A stretch of DNA of 64,000 nucleotides from Bifidobacterium sp. ESL0763 (GTDB lineage Bacteria; Actinomycetota; Actinomycetes; Actinomycetales; Bifidobacteriaceae), in NCBI RefSeq assembly GCF_029433395.1, contig NZ_JAQTHW010000002.1:496001-560000 (forward strand), read 5' to 3'. The notes under the pieces are model-generated. The model had not been told where the DNA came from. It did no database searches and worked only from the letters and a program-made list of their open reading frames with translations. Of the stretch, positions 1 to 9,155 are shown piece by piece (positions within the stretch are counted from its first letter, which is position 1; every line of letters starts with the position of its first letter). Position numbers and translations under genes: made by a program.

Positions 1-291
1 GAGGGGCAGGGCATCGGGCTCTCCACGGTCTACCGCCAGCTCAACGCGCTCGCCGACGACGGCCAGGCCGACACCATCCACCTGAACGACCAGCAGATGT
101 TCCGCATATGCAAGGACGGCGAGCACCACCATCACCTCGTGTGCGCCAATTGCGGCAAGACCATCGAGATCGAGCCGCCGGAACAGTGGGTGCGATCCAT
201 CGCCGATAGGCACGGCTTCACCGTCATCTCCCACACCCTCGAGGTCTTCGGGCTGTGCCCCGACTGCCAGCGAGACGCCGAAAGCCGGTGA
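1..291 (+). CDS. Fur-family metalloregulator, Zur-like (5' end outside window)
   Basis: This is the C-terminal part of a Fur-superfamily metal-responsive repressor; the N-terminus lies upstream of base 1. The frame is open from the first base. It begins inside the winged helix (residues STVYRQLNALADDGQ) and continues into the dimerisation domain, with the HHHH metal-site run, CANC and a final CPDC. The two CxxC pairs are the structural zinc site of the family. The HHHHLVCANCGKTIEIE stretch resembles actinobacterial Zur (zinc uptake repressor) more than iron Fur, but the metal cannot be proved from sequence. It ends at TGA 289-291, just before a hairpin shared with the convergent gene. Confidence 0.9.
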   Translation, partial: EGQGIGLSTVYRQLNALADDGQADTIHLNDQQMFRICKDGEHHHHLVCANCGKTIEIEPPEQWVRSIADRHGFTVISHTLEVFGLCPDCQRDAESR

Positions 292-331
292 GGGCGGACT
301 CCATCCGATCGGAATCTCTTGAATACAGAGG

Positions 332-375
332 GGGTCGGGCTGAATCTCGTGTGACACGATGATTCGGCCCGACCC
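332..375. terminator. Bidirectional terminator hairpin
   Basis: GGGTCGGGCTGAATC pairs with GATTCGGCCCGACCC, and the stem extends through TCGTGT/ACACGA with one bulge. It is followed by TTT on the + strand. It lies between two convergent genes (Fur-type on +, aminoacyl-PG synthase on -) and can serve both. Confidence 0.75.
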
Positions 376-403
376 TTTGGTGATATCTGGTCGGAAGGCT
401 GGC

Positions 404-3400
404 TCAGCGCTTCGACTTGGAATTGGCGGTCATGGTCTTCAGAATCTCGACGACCTGCGCCGGCTTGAGCTCCGGCACGTAGGCGTTGACCACCGCGATG
501 CCGATCTGGGCGAGCTTCGCCGAATCCGGATAGCAGATGTAGATCGGCGCGGGCGTGGGCTGGAACTTCTTCTTGAAGAAGAACAGCGACTTGAAGGCGT
601 AGGCCGGTTCGAGGATGTCGGCGACGATCTGCAGGGCGTGCTCGATGATCTCCGTTCCCGAGGGCGAGGAGGACTCCGTGGTCGAAGACGAGGCGGCGGT
701 CTGCGGTTGCTGCGAGGCCTTGCCGGTTGCTCCGGTAGCACCGTTCGCATTGGCCGCATCTGTTGCGTTCGCTTGTCCGGCTGGTGTGCCCTGCGCGACC
801 TGTGCGTGTTGCGTCGCTGTGGCCTTTGCCTCGTCCGCCGGCTTGGATTTCGCATCCTTCTGAGCCTCGGCGCCGGTCTTCGTCTTGTCGCGGCCAACAC
901 CCATGCCTGCCAGGGGCGCGGCGGAGAGGCTCATGAAGTCGACGGCGTCGGCCGGGTCCTCCTGGCCCTGGTCGCGCAGGCGCTCGGCCATGCGGGCGAT
1001 GAGGAACTCCATGGTGCCGTTGGGGCTGTCGGTGCGATGGCGCATGAAATCGAGCGTCCAGCCCACCACGCGTCCGTCACGGTAGGTCGGCAGCCAGCTG
1101 GTGACGCCCAGCACCTTGCCCTCGGAGTCCTTGGCGTAGAGTAGCGCCACGCGCTCGTCGCGCAGCTCCTCGACGCCGCCGAGCGTGAACTTCATCTCGG
1201 GCAGGGCCTTGAGCTGCGCCCACTGCTCCGAGATCTCCACGATCTGCTGGTCGATCTCGAAGCCCGCCTGGTTGTAGGTGGTGAGCACATCGGTGATTCC
1301 GTCGCGCTTGGCCTTGTTGATGGCGGTGCGGATGTCCTGCCATTTCTTGCCGCGCGTGGCCCACTTGTTGGGGTCGATCACCATCTCGGTGCCCACCTGG
1401 ATGGACGACCATCCCAGCGACTCGAGCTCCTCGCGCTGGTCGTCGTGCACCGCGTAGAAGGAGGGCGACCAGCCCTTGCTCTCGCAGAAGCGCATGAACT
1501 CGCGCATGGCCTGCACGTATTCGCCGGGGTCGCCGAACGGGCCGGTGACGGTCAGCGCGATGCCGTGCAGCACGCGGTAGGCGATGCCGGTGCGGCCGGT
1601 GGAGGAGAACCAGTAGTGGTTGCCCTCCCACGTGGTCATGAAGCTCATGGACTCGCCTCCGCGGCGGATCAGCTCGCCGGCCTGCACACGCCCGCGCTCG
1701 TCGGCGGTGACCTTGTCGCGGAACCAGAGCACGAAGACGATGAGCACGGTGAGCCAGAAGACGACGGTGAGCCCCTCGCTGACCCAGGTGGCGGTGATCG
1801 TCTGCGGGACGATGAGGGCGGTCTTCCTGCCACCGAAGCCGGTGGGCAGCAGGCGCCGCATCATGTCGAGCAGCAGCAGCTTGACGCCCGGACGCGGGCG
1901 GAAGGAGGCGGGGGAGGCCAGCGCGTAGCTCATGTAGCCGGCGCCGGTGAGCACGAGCATGCCGAGGATGGCGGTGATGCCGCCGGCCACCTGGCGCCTG
2001 CCGGTCGTGATGGAGAAGTGGGCGAGCTCACGCGACATGAAGATGATGAGCAGCAGCGGCGGCAGCACCGTGGTGATGAAGGCGGGCATCACGTTGTAGC
2101 GCTGGGCGAGCTCCTGGCTCATCGGCGTGATGGTGAGCGGGAAGACGATGTAATAGAGCGTGGCGAAGACGATGGCCGTGCCGTTGAGGACCATGCTCAC
2201 CCAGGCGGCGAGCCGGCGGCCGTGCGAGAGGCCCCACGCCACGATGGCCAGCGCGGCCATGGGCAGCAGCATGTGCAGCCACAGGCCGGCCATGGCGATG
2301 TGGTGCTGGCGGGCCAGCAGGATGCAGCTCTTGGCCGCGGGATTGGCGTCGCAGAAGCCGAGCAGCGTCGAATCGCTCCAGACCGAGGAGGTGAACAGGC
2401 CGAGCGTGGTCAGCGGGCCGATGCGCGAGCTGGAGGTCAGCGCCAGCAGCGGGCCGATGGCCAGCACCAGCTGGGCCAAGGCGAAGAGGTGGCGGATCTC
2501 GTAGTCGGTGCCGCGCCTCCAGTGCAGGTGGTCCTTGATGGGGCCGTGCATGAGCAGGCCAGTGGCGTGGCCGACCAGCGCCGCGCCGAGGGTGCAGTAG
2601 TCACCCGGACTGCCGCTGAAGAGCAGCAGCGTGCCGATGAACGTGTAGCCGAGCAACAGGATGCGGCGCCTCCACAGCACGGATTCGTAGGCGCTCACGG
2701 CCATCAGCGAGCCGATGATCAGCGCCAGCGGCGAAAGCAGGACGGGCAGGCGTTCCAGGCGCTGCCAGTCGTGCATGCCCATGTCGACGGCCACACAGAC
2801 CAGCAGGCCCAGCGTGCCGCCCACCACGAAGCTGAACAGCGAGGTGAAGATGGTCTTGAGCGCGCCCAGCCGGCTTTGCGCCACTGAGAGCAACACCAGG
2901 ATCACTATGGTGTAGAGGATGACCAGCAGGGGGTTGCGCACCAGGACCGCCGAGCGTAGGATGTGGCCGATCCAGGGCAGCACGTCGGCCTCGTGGATGA
3001 AGTCATGTGGGCCGGGGGCGTGCGGATGCGGGTTGCGCAGCAGGATATCGGTGAGGCTCAGCGCCCGGTTGCCCGGCATGCGCAGGTGCCGCACCGCGTT
3101 GATGGACCAATAGGCGGCGTTGGCGAGGAAGAAGAGCAGGGCGACGGCGATGGAGAAGAGATGGCCGTGCATCCACTGGACGACGTCCGTGCCGAGCACC
3201 TGCCAGCTGGAGGGCTTGCGCGCCTTCTTCTGCTTGCCCTGCTTGCCGGATTTGCCTTGCTGGCCGGCGTTGGGCTGCTTGCCGTTGCCGTTGGCCGGTT
3301 TGACGTTGTTGTTGCCGTCGGTCTTCTTATCGTCGGTCTTCTTGCCGGCGGATTGCTGGCCTTGCTTGGGCTTCGGCTTGCGCTGCTGTTGCTGCGTGTG

Positions 3401-3589
3401 CTGGTGCTCGGGAATGTTCTGCCCTTGCTGCTTCGGTCGGGCCTGGGGCCGCTGAGATTGTTGTTGACTGGATTGCCGGGCCTGAGCCTGTTGTGGCTGC
3501 CCGGTCTCCGGCTCCTTCCGTTGCGGCGGGACCTTCGCCTGTCCCTCGGCCTTGCTGTTGCTGTGCATTGGATTCTCGTTGGTCGTCAA
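404..3589 (-). CDS. Aminoacyl-phosphatidylglycerol synthase-like membrane protein (DUF2156 / MprF C-terminal domain)
   Basis: 1061 residues. Residues 1-130 are a hydrophilic Q/K/P/N-rich segment. Residues about 140-640 hold many membrane helices. From about 650 comes the LPG_synthase_C/DUF2156 catalytic domain, with the run MSFMTTWEGNHYWFSS and a long soluble GNAT-like fold. Family members transfer an amino acid (Lys or Ala) from charged tRNA to phosphatidylglycerol or related lipids, lowering negative surface charge. Which amino acid is used here cannot be read from sequence. Residues about 897-978 are a low-complexity A/Q/T/N/S insert that splits the catalytic domain; the family C-terminus resumes at about 980 (ILEPAYAFKSLFFFKKKFQP). 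The esterase gene lies 25 bp upstream on the same strand, so the two probably form one operon. Confidence 0.85.
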   Translation of the reverse strand: MTTNENPMHSNSKAEGQAKVPPQRKEPETGQPQQAQARQSSQQQSQRPQARPKQQGQNIPEHQHTQQQQRKPKPKQGQQSAGKKTDDKKTDGNNNVKPANGNGKQPNAGQQGKSGKQGKQKKARKPSSWQVLGTDVVQWMHGHLFSIAVALLFFLANAAYWSINAVRHLRMPGNRALSLTDILLRNPHPHAPGPHDFIHEADVLPWIGHILRSAVLVRNPLLVILYTIVILVLLSVAQSRLGALKTIFTSLFSFVVGGTLGLLVCVAVDMGMHDWQRLERLPVLLSPLALIIGSLMAVSAYESVLWRRRILLLGYTFIGTLLLFSGSPGDYCTLGAALVGHATGLLMHGPIKDHLHWRRGTDYEIRHLFALAQLVLAIGPLLALTSSSRIGPLTTLGLFTSSVWSDSTLLGFCDANPAAKSCILLARQHHIAMAGLWLHMLLPMAALAIVAWGLSHGRRLAAWVSMVLNGTAIVFATLYYIVFPLTITPMSQELAQRYNVMPAFITTVLPPLLLIIFMSRELAHFSITTGRRQVAGGITAILGMLVLTGAGYMSYALASPASFRPRPGVKLLLLDMMRRLLPTGFGGRKTALIVPQTITATWVSEGLTVVFWLTVLIVFVLWFRDKVTADERGRVQAGELIRRGGESMSFMTTWEGNHYWFSSTGRTGIAYRVLHGIALTVTGPFGDPGEYVQAMREFMRFCESKGWSPSFYAVHDDQREELESLGWSSIQVGTEMVIDPNKWATRGKKWQDIRTAINKAKRDGITDVLTTYNQAGFEIDQQIVEISEQWAQLKALPEMKFTLGGVEELRDERVALLYAKDSEGKVLGVTSWLPTYRDGRVVGWTLDFMRHRTDSPNGTMEFLIARMAERLRDQGQEDPADAVDFMSLSAAPLAGMGVGRDKTKTGAEAQKDAKSKPADEAKATATQHAQVAQGTPAGQANATDAANANGATGATGKASQQPQTAASSSTTESSSPSGTEIIEHALQIVADILEPAYAFKSLFFFKKKFQPTPAPIYICYPDSAKLAQIGIAVVNAYVPELKPAQVVEILKTMTANSKSKR

Positions 3590-3614
3590 TCTCTTGTTCC
3601 TCGCCAGTCGTGGG

Positions 3615-4994
3615 TCAGTCGTTCTCGTTGTTCGTGTTCGCGGCGATAACCTCTAACCTAGGATAATCGCCGATGGACTTGTGGGTCCTGCCCAGCCCCG
3701 TTTCGGTACCGAACATGTCGATTTGCGCCTCCATGCCGGCCTGGACGGTGTGCCAGTCGTGGCCGGTCGACCTGACCACCACGGTGGTGGTGGACATGCC
3801 GGCGTCCATGGCCGCCTTGGAGATGGCCGCCTGGTTCTTCTGCGACTTGCCGTCCCACTGGCCGGCGGCCGAGAACCAGGTCTGCGTGGAGGGCGCGTGG
3901 GCCTTGATGATGTTGATGGGCACGTGCTTGTCGAACTCCTTCTCCTTGCCGTCGAAGAAACGGTCCACGGTCTTCCTGTGGCCGCCGTCTGTCGGCTCGA
4001 TCTCGCCGCCGGCCGAGAAGATGTGCCCGTAGATCGAGGGGTATGCGGCGCCGAGCTGCGTGGCGCAGGTGCCGCCCTGCGAGAACCCGCCGATGAGCCA
4101 CTGGTCAGCCGATCTGGCGACCGGCAGCGTGCGCTTCACCCAAGAGGTGACGTCGCGGGTGAGGTAGGTCTCGGCGTTGCCATAGACCTTCGTGTCGCTG
4201 CACAGCGTGTTGTGCACCAGCGCGCCGTTCTGGTCCGGCGAGACGGCGATGGGCGCCAGGCCGTCGTGCTTGGCGGCGTAGGCGTTGAGCATCACGCCCA
4301 GCTGTCCGGCGCTGAAATAGCGGTCCGGGCTGCCGGGCTGGCCGGCCAGGACGACCATGACGGGCAGCGCCGGAGGAGTCTTGCTCAGCGCGGCCGGCGG
4401 CAGATAGACGTTGGCGGTGCGTGCGCCGAAGCCGGAGGTGGTCGCGTCGATTCTCACCGAATGCACCTCGCCCTTGCGGGGCATCGAGGGCAGGCGGCCG
4501 CGTTTGGCGAGCTTGCGCCACTGGTCCACGCTCATGGAGGCATGGCGCACGGTTGACTCGTCGAGCTTGGAGAACTGCGGGACGCCGAACAGCGAGCCGA
4601 CGGTGGTGTATTCGCCGTAGATCCTGTCGACGCTGATGCCGCAATAGATCAGCGCGAAGACGATGGTGACCGCCGCCACCGCGCGCCTGGCGCCCTTGGA
4701 CTGCACGATGGCCGCCACCAGGGCGGTGGCCACGCCGAGGCCGATGGCGATCGTGGTCATCACCACCCAGCCCAGGCTCACGCCGAAGACCTTGAAGACG
4801 TCGGAAAGCAGCCAGACCACCAGTCCGCCCACGGCGAAACCGATCAGGCCGATGCCGATCTGGACGAGCAGCGGCCTGATCCACCCCTTCTTTGACCTGA
4901 GGATGACGACTGCGGCGAGGCCGATCACGGTGAGCGCGAGCACGGTGTTGGGAAGCCATCCGGCGATGATTTGAGTCTTGAAGAACCAGTCCAT
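3615..4994 (-). CDS. Membrane-anchored alpha/beta-hydrolase (esterase)
   Basis: 459 residues from the chosen start. The N-terminus has about four membrane helices, followed by an extracellular alpha/beta-hydrolase domain of the putative-esterase (esterase D/mycolyltransferase-like) type. The nucleophile elbow GFSQGG is near residue 300. ATG 4994 is chosen because AAAGGGA lies just upstream; an in-frame ATG at 5048 would add 18 residues but has no good ribosome site. It is the first gene of a probable two-gene operon with the aminoacyl-PG synthase. In Corynebacterium an esterase gene is also found next to the alanyl-PG synthase, so a role in trimming or using aminoacylated lipids is likely by context but not shown. 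It is divergent from the LTA-synthase-like gene. Confidence 0.85.
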   Translation of the reverse strand: MDWFFKTQIIAGWLPNTVLALTVIGLAAVVILRSKKGWIRPLLVQIGIGLIGFAVGGLVVWLLSDVFKVFGVSLGWVVMTTIAIGLGVATALVAAIVQSKGARRAVAAVTIVFALIYCGISVDRIYGEYTTVGSLFGVPQFSKLDESTVRHASMSVDQWRKLAKRGRLPSMPRKGEVHSVRIDATTSGFGARTANVYLPPAALSKTPPALPVMVVLAGQPGSPDRYFSAGQLGVMLNAYAAKHDGLAPIAVSPDQNGALVHNTLCSDTKVYGNAETYLTRDVTSWVKRTLPVARSADQWLIGGFSQGGTCATQLGAAYPSIYGHIFSAGGEIEPTDGGHRKTVDRFFDGKEKEFDKHVPINIIKAHAPSTQTWFSAAGQWDGKSQKNQAAISKAAMDAGMSTTTVVVRSTGHDWHTVQAGMEAQIDMFGTETGLGRTHKSIGDYPRLEVIAANTNNEND

Positions 4995-5233
4995 TATGTC
5001 CCTTTGTGCCATCCAAGCGTGATTTCCTTCACTGATTCTATGCGTCATCTGCGAACTTGGGTAATCGACTGCGGCGGCGCCGCGATGTGGCCCGCGTGAG
5101 GAGGTTTGTCGCGGTGAGATATGAGAATGACTCAGAGAGTCGAGCTCGGGGCGGATGAATGGGCGCCCGAAGCGAGGTAATGGTTGACCGTGGCCGATAT
5201 CGGCCTTGTTCTCATTGAAATGGTACGAGTTGT

Positions 5234-7483
5234 ATGAAATTGACGCAGCGGCAAGATGATGGTGATACCCGCGAGACGCAGGACGGATTCCCGGAGGATC
5301 GTGCCGGGGACATGAAGGATGCGAACGCTATAAAGGAAGCCGACGCCGTGAAGGACGCAAACGTCGCAAAGGACGTGAAGGACATGAAGGGTACGGCGGC
5401 CGATTCCGCTTCGGCGGTGGCCGGGGAATCCGGCGACGGCCAGGCCGCGGAACGTGCCGAAGACGAACGAGGGAAGGAGCCCCGGCGCTTCCACATCCCC
5501 GCGTGGGGCTATGCGCTGCTCTTCGTGCTCTTCGACTTCGTCACCGTGCTGATGCTGCAATGGGGCGTGACCCAGGGCAGCACGCGCGTGCAGCTCTCCA
5601 GCCCGCTCGACGGCGTGTGGGACCTGGTTGCCAAGATGTGGACCAAGGGCAACTTCGTCATCGTGCTCAACATGCTGCTGCTGGGCCTCATTTACCTGGC
5701 GCTGATTATGCTCTTCAACCGCTTCTGGGTGGCCACCCCGCTGCTGCTGGCCGCGGCCGTGTTCGTCGCGGTCGTCGAGCACTTCAAGGTCAGCCTGCGC
5801 TACGAGACCGTCTCGCCCTCCGACTTCGACTTCCTCTCCAGCGGCAACGCCGGCTCCCTGATTGGCTTCATCCCCTCCGGCTCCGGGCCGCTGATCGCCG
5901 TCTCCGTGGTGGCCATCATCGCCATCGTCGCGCTCTTCTGGGCGGTGGCCCACTTCGATGCCCGGCACGGCAAGGTCTTCTCGATGTCCGGCCGCCAGGG
6001 CAAGTCGGTCGGCGCGGTCAGCCGCATCCTTCTGGTCGTCGCGCCCCTGCTGCTCTTCGCCGGCTACGGCGCCTCGGTCAGCGGGGTCAACACCTTCACC
6101 AATTCCTTCGCCAAGGCGCTGGGCGACATCCCCTCGATGTGGGATTCGGTCTACGACGCCCAGCGCAACGGTCCGCTCGTTTCCTTCATGGGCCAGGTCA
6201 ACCCGCATGTGATGGACGAGCCCGCCGACTACAGCGAGGCGACTATGAGGCAGGTCGCCAAGCGCTATGCCGGCGAGGCCAGGCGGATCAACAGGACCCG
6301 CACCTCCAACCTCGACGACGGTACCGTCATCTTCGTGCTCTCCGAATCCTATTCCGACCCGACGCGCGTGCCCGGCGTGAAGGTCAACCACGACCCGATG
6401 CCCGGCATCCGCTCGGTCAAGGAGGGCACGACCAGCGGCCTGATGCTCTCTTCGGGCTACGGCGGCGGCACCGCGAACCTCGAATACATGAGCCTGACGG
6501 GCCTGTCGATGGCCAACTTCGACCCGTCGCTGACCAGCCCCTACCAGCAGCTGGTGCCGGGCGAGCGCTGGACGCCGACGGTCAACCAGATGTGGGGCGA
6601 CAAGTCGAATTCGGTCGCGTTCCACCCCTACGAGCCGTCGATGTACTCGCGCGCTTCGAACTACAAGAAGTTCGGCATCTCGCACTTCTACACCCTCGAG
6701 CCGCCGGATGTCATCGCCCACCAGGGCAAGCTCGGCAAATCGCCCTACGTCTCTGACCAATCGACCTACCAGAGCGTGCTCGACGAGGTGTCGAAGACCA
6801 AGTCGAACCAGTTCGTGCAGGTGGCCACCATGCAGAACCACATGCCCTACCACGGCTGGTACCCCGGCAACACGTTCAAGGCCACCTCCTCCGACCCCTC
6901 CAAGCCGCTGAAAAGCGACGAGAACGAGTCGATCGACACCTACGCCAAGGGAGTCAACCTCACCGACAAGGCGACGACGAAATTCCTCTCCAAGCTCGAC
7001 GCGTTGGGCAAGCCCGTCACCGTCGTCTTCTACGGCGCCCACCTGCCCGGCATCTACTCGACCGCCTCGGCCGACCAGGACAACTCGCTGGCGCTGCACG
7101 AGACCGACTACTTCATCTGGTCCAACAAGGCCAGCGGCCGGCAGGGCGCCAAGGCCCAGGGCGCGGCCTATTCCTCGCCCAACTTCTTCATGGCGCAGAC
7201 GGCCGAGCACGACAACGCCAAGGTGAGCCCCTACCTCGCCTTCCTCACCGACCTGCACGGCAAGGTCTCCGCCATTGAGCCGCCCGTGGTCAACAAGATC
7301 CAGGGATGGGACCGCATCCCCGAGGGCCAGCCCATCTACCTGGACGCCAAGGGGCATCCGATGGCCGCCAAGGACTTCGACGCCAAGACCAAGCGGCTCA
7401 TGCACGACTACCAGCTCATCCAGTACGACATCACCGCCGGCAAGGGCTACCTGCAAGACACGGACTTCATGCGCGCCAAGTGA
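5234..7483 (+). CDS. LTA synthase / phosphoglycerol transferase family protein
   Basis: 749 residues. Residues 1-90 are a charged cytoplasmic segment rich in KD/KE repeats. About five membrane helices follow (roughly 95-290). The rest is an extracellular sulfatase/alkaline-phosphatase fold: SESYSDP near residue 370, the nucleophile-threonine block GGGTANLEYMS near 413, HMPYHGWYPG, and the late metal-site block YGAHLPGIY. The family polymerises glycerol phosphate from phosphatidylglycerol onto a glycolipid anchor to make lipoteichoic acid, or adds phosphoglycerol to glycans. The start has no clear ribosome site; ATG 5311, with GGAGG upstream at a long spacing, is an alternative. The next gene is a GT4 glycosyltransferase, which fits anchor or envelope glycolipid synthesis. 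Confidence 0.85.
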   Translation: MKLTQRQDDGDTRETQDGFPEDRAGDMKDANAIKEADAVKDANVAKDVKDMKGTAADSASAVAGESGDGQAAERAEDERGKEPRRFHIPAWGYALLFVLFDFVTVLMLQWGVTQGSTRVQLSSPLDGVWDLVAKMWTKGNFVIVLNMLLLGLIYLALIMLFNRFWVATPLLLAAAVFVAVVEHFKVSLRYETVSPSDFDFLSSGNAGSLIGFIPSGSGPLIAVSVVAIIAIVALFWAVAHFDARHGKVFSMSGRQGKSVGAVSRILLVVAPLLLFAGYGASVSGVNTFTNSFAKALGDIPSMWDSVYDAQRNGPLVSFMGQVNPHVMDEPADYSEATMRQVAKRYAGEARRINRTRTSNLDDGTVIFVLSESYSDPTRVPGVKVNHDPMPGIRSVKEGTTSGLMLSSGYGGGTANLEYMSLTGLSMANFDPSLTSPYQQLVPGERWTPTVNQMWGDKSNSVAFHPYEPSMYSRASNYKKFGISHFYTLEPPDVIAHQGKLGKSPYVSDQSTYQSVLDEVSKTKSNQFVQVATMQNHMPYHGWYPGNTFKATSSDPSKPLKSDENESIDTYAKGVNLTDKATTKFLSKLDALGKPVTVVFYGAHLPGIYSTASADQDNSLALHETDYFIWSNKASGRQGAKAQGAAYSSPNFFMAQTAEHDNAKVSPYLAFLTDLHGKVSAIEPPVVNKIQGWDRIPEGQPIYLDAKGHPMAAKDFDAKTKRLMHDYQLIQYDITAGKGYLQDTDFMRAK

Positions 7484-7504
7484 GCGGTGGCCTCGCCGTC
7501 AGCA

Positions 7505-7565
7505 TTCGCCGGGGCGTGGGATGGGCCGGAAGACCGGCCTGTTTCCGCTCCGGCGAAAGCCGGCC
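7505..7565. terminator. Nested hairpins after the LTA-synthase-like gene
   Basis: An outer stem TTCGCCGG (7505-7512) / CCGGCGAA (7550-7557) encloses GGCCGG-AAGA-CCGGCC (7524-7539). There is no clear T run, so it may only reduce read-through into the glycosyltransferase gene. Confidence 0.4.
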
Positions 7566-7588
7566 CGCGCGTCGGATGGTGACGTAAG

Positions 7589-8956
7589 ATGGGAGCCATG
7601 CCCGATTTCCAGCGTGACGCCACACTTGGCGCGACACCTCACGGGGCCAAACAGCCGCTGACCATCGCGCTGGTGGTCGATTCGGTCGGCAACCGGGGCA
7701 ACGGCACCTCGAACTCCGCGCTGCAATATGCGCGTGAGCTTAGGCGCCAGGGGCACCGGGTCCGGCTGGTGGGCGTGGGCGCGCCCGACTATCCGGTCGC
7801 GGTCCATCACCTGCCGTTCGTCTCCTGGCTCGCCGCCAAGCAGCAGATGCAGTTCGCCGCGCCCGACGACGCGGTCTTCCGCCGGGCCTTCCAGGGTGCC
7901 GACGTGGTCCATATCTACATGCCGTTCAAATTCGGCAGGCGGGCGCTCGCTCTCGCGCGCTCGATGGGCGTTCCGGTCACCGCCGGCTTCCACCTGCAGC
8001 CCGAGAACGTCACCTATTCGGCGGGGCCGCTGCGCTACGTGCCCGGCGTGCCGTCGCTGATTTACCGGCTTTTCGACTTCTGGCTCTACCGCCATATCGG
8101 CCACATCCATGCACCCAGCGAGATGATCGCCAGCCAGCTGCGCGCGCACGGCTACGGCGCCAAGCTGCACGTGATCTCCAACGGGTATTCGAGCCGGTTC
8201 CATCCCGGCGACGGCGCATCCGGCGAGGAGGCCAGCCGGAAGGCCGATAACGACGAACCGGTGGTTCGTGAGTCCCGTCCTCCCAAGTTCCCGTTCTTCA
8301 ACAGACTTGGGCTTCGAGCCATGCTTTCGGCGACTCGGAACGCCGGTGGCTCGCGCCCCGTCTTCCGCATCATCGCCTCCGGTCGGCTCAGCCACGAGAA
8401 GGACCATGAGACCCTGATCCGTGCGGTCGCGCTGAGCAGGCACGCGGATCGGATCGACCTGACCATCTGCGGAACCGGTCCGCTGCGGCACCATCTGCGC
8501 CGGCTCGCCAGGAGGCTGCTGCCCGGGCCGGCGCATATCGGCTTCCATCGCAACGACGACATGCCCGATCTGCTGCGCTCGGCCGACCTGCTGGTGCATC
8601 CCTCGATCGTCGACATCGAATCGCTGAGCGTGCTTGAGGGCATCGCCTCCGGGCTGGTGCCGGTCATCGCTGACTCGCCGCTTTCCGCAGCTGGTCAGTT
8701 CTCGCTGACCGACGCCTCGCTGTTCCCCGCGCGCAACGCCAGGGCGCTCGCCCGGCGCATCGACTGGTGGATCGAACACCCGGCGCAGCGCTCGGAGTGG
8801 GGCAGGCGATACGCCCGTGAGGCCCGCGAACGCTACGGTTTGCCGGACTGCGTGCGCCAGTTCGTGGCAATGGAGCGCGAGGCGATTGCTGATGCGCAGA
8901 AGACGCGGCAGCCTGCAGTGCCGGGACGACGGTTATTGTCGTTGCTGCAATCGTAA
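7589..8956 (+). CDS. GT4-family glycosyltransferase
   Basis: 455 residues with a two-Rossmann (GT-B) layout. The N-terminal domain starts LTIALVVDSVGNRGNGTSN. A variable linker runs about 210-250. The C-terminal nucleotide-sugar domain starts at RIIASGRLSHEKDHETLI and includes ICGTGPL, a DLLVHPSIVDIES stretch and VLEGIASG. The second acidic residue of the retaining-GT4 E-x7-E pair is present; the first position is Asp. The closest bacterial relatives act on lipid or polyprenyl acceptors. Because it directly follows the LTA-synthase-like gene, glycolipid anchor synthesis is a reasonable inference. An in-frame ATG at 7598 is an alternative start. The gene ends 13 bp before the hairpin repeat array. 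Confidence 0.8.
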   Translation: MGAMPDFQRDATLGATPHGAKQPLTIALVVDSVGNRGNGTSNSALQYARELRRQGHRVRLVGVGAPDYPVAVHHLPFVSWLAAKQQMQFAAPDDAVFRRAFQGADVVHIYMPFKFGRRALALARSMGVPVTAGFHLQPENVTYSAGPLRYVPGVPSLIYRLFDFWLYRHIGHIHAPSEMIASQLRAHGYGAKLHVISNGYSSRFHPGDGASGEEASRKADNDEPVVRESRPPKFPFFNRLGLRAMLSATRNAGGSRPVFRIIASGRLSHEKDHETLIRAVALSRHADRIDLTICGTGPLRHHLRRLARRLLPGPAHIGFHRNDDMPDLLRSADLLVHPSIVDIESLSVLEGIASGLVPVIADSPLSAAGQFSLTDASLFPARNARALARRIDWWIEHPAQRSEWGRRYAREARERYGLPDCVRQFVAMEREAIADAQKTRQPAVPGRRLLSLLQS

Positions 8957-8969
8957 TGCTGCCGCAGAA

Positions 8970-9138
8970 TGTGATTATCTCTGCATTCGCAGCTGGATTA
9001 CAGAGATAATCACGAAAATGGCCCAGAAAGTGTGATTATCTCTGCACATGAGGTCGGGCTACAGAGATAATCACGAAAGTAGAGGCATAAGTGTGATTAT
9101 CTCTGCAACTCGGGCAAAGACACAATGGAAATCACGAA
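8970..9138. repeat. Three 61-bp tandem units, each an inverted-repeat hairpin
   Basis: GTGATTATCTCTG occurs at 8971, 9032 and 9093. Its reverse complement CAGAGATAATCAC occurs at 9001 and 9062, with a decayed copy at 9123 (CAATGGAAATCAC). The period is exactly 61 bp and each hairpin has a 17-nt loop. Loops and linkers differ between units while the arms are identical. The array lies between the convergent glycosyltransferase and threonine aldolase genes. Confidence 0.9.
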
Positions 9139-9155
9139 CCATAGGAACGGCGGCG

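Noticed and set aside
7484..7588. Small gene after the LTA-synthase-like gene
   Set aside because: The space is filled with nested hairpins and has no start with a ribosome site.
8970..9138. CRISPR array
   Set aside because: The repeats alternate in orientation and form hairpins, the spacers are only 14-17 bp, and there are just three units with no cas genes nearby.
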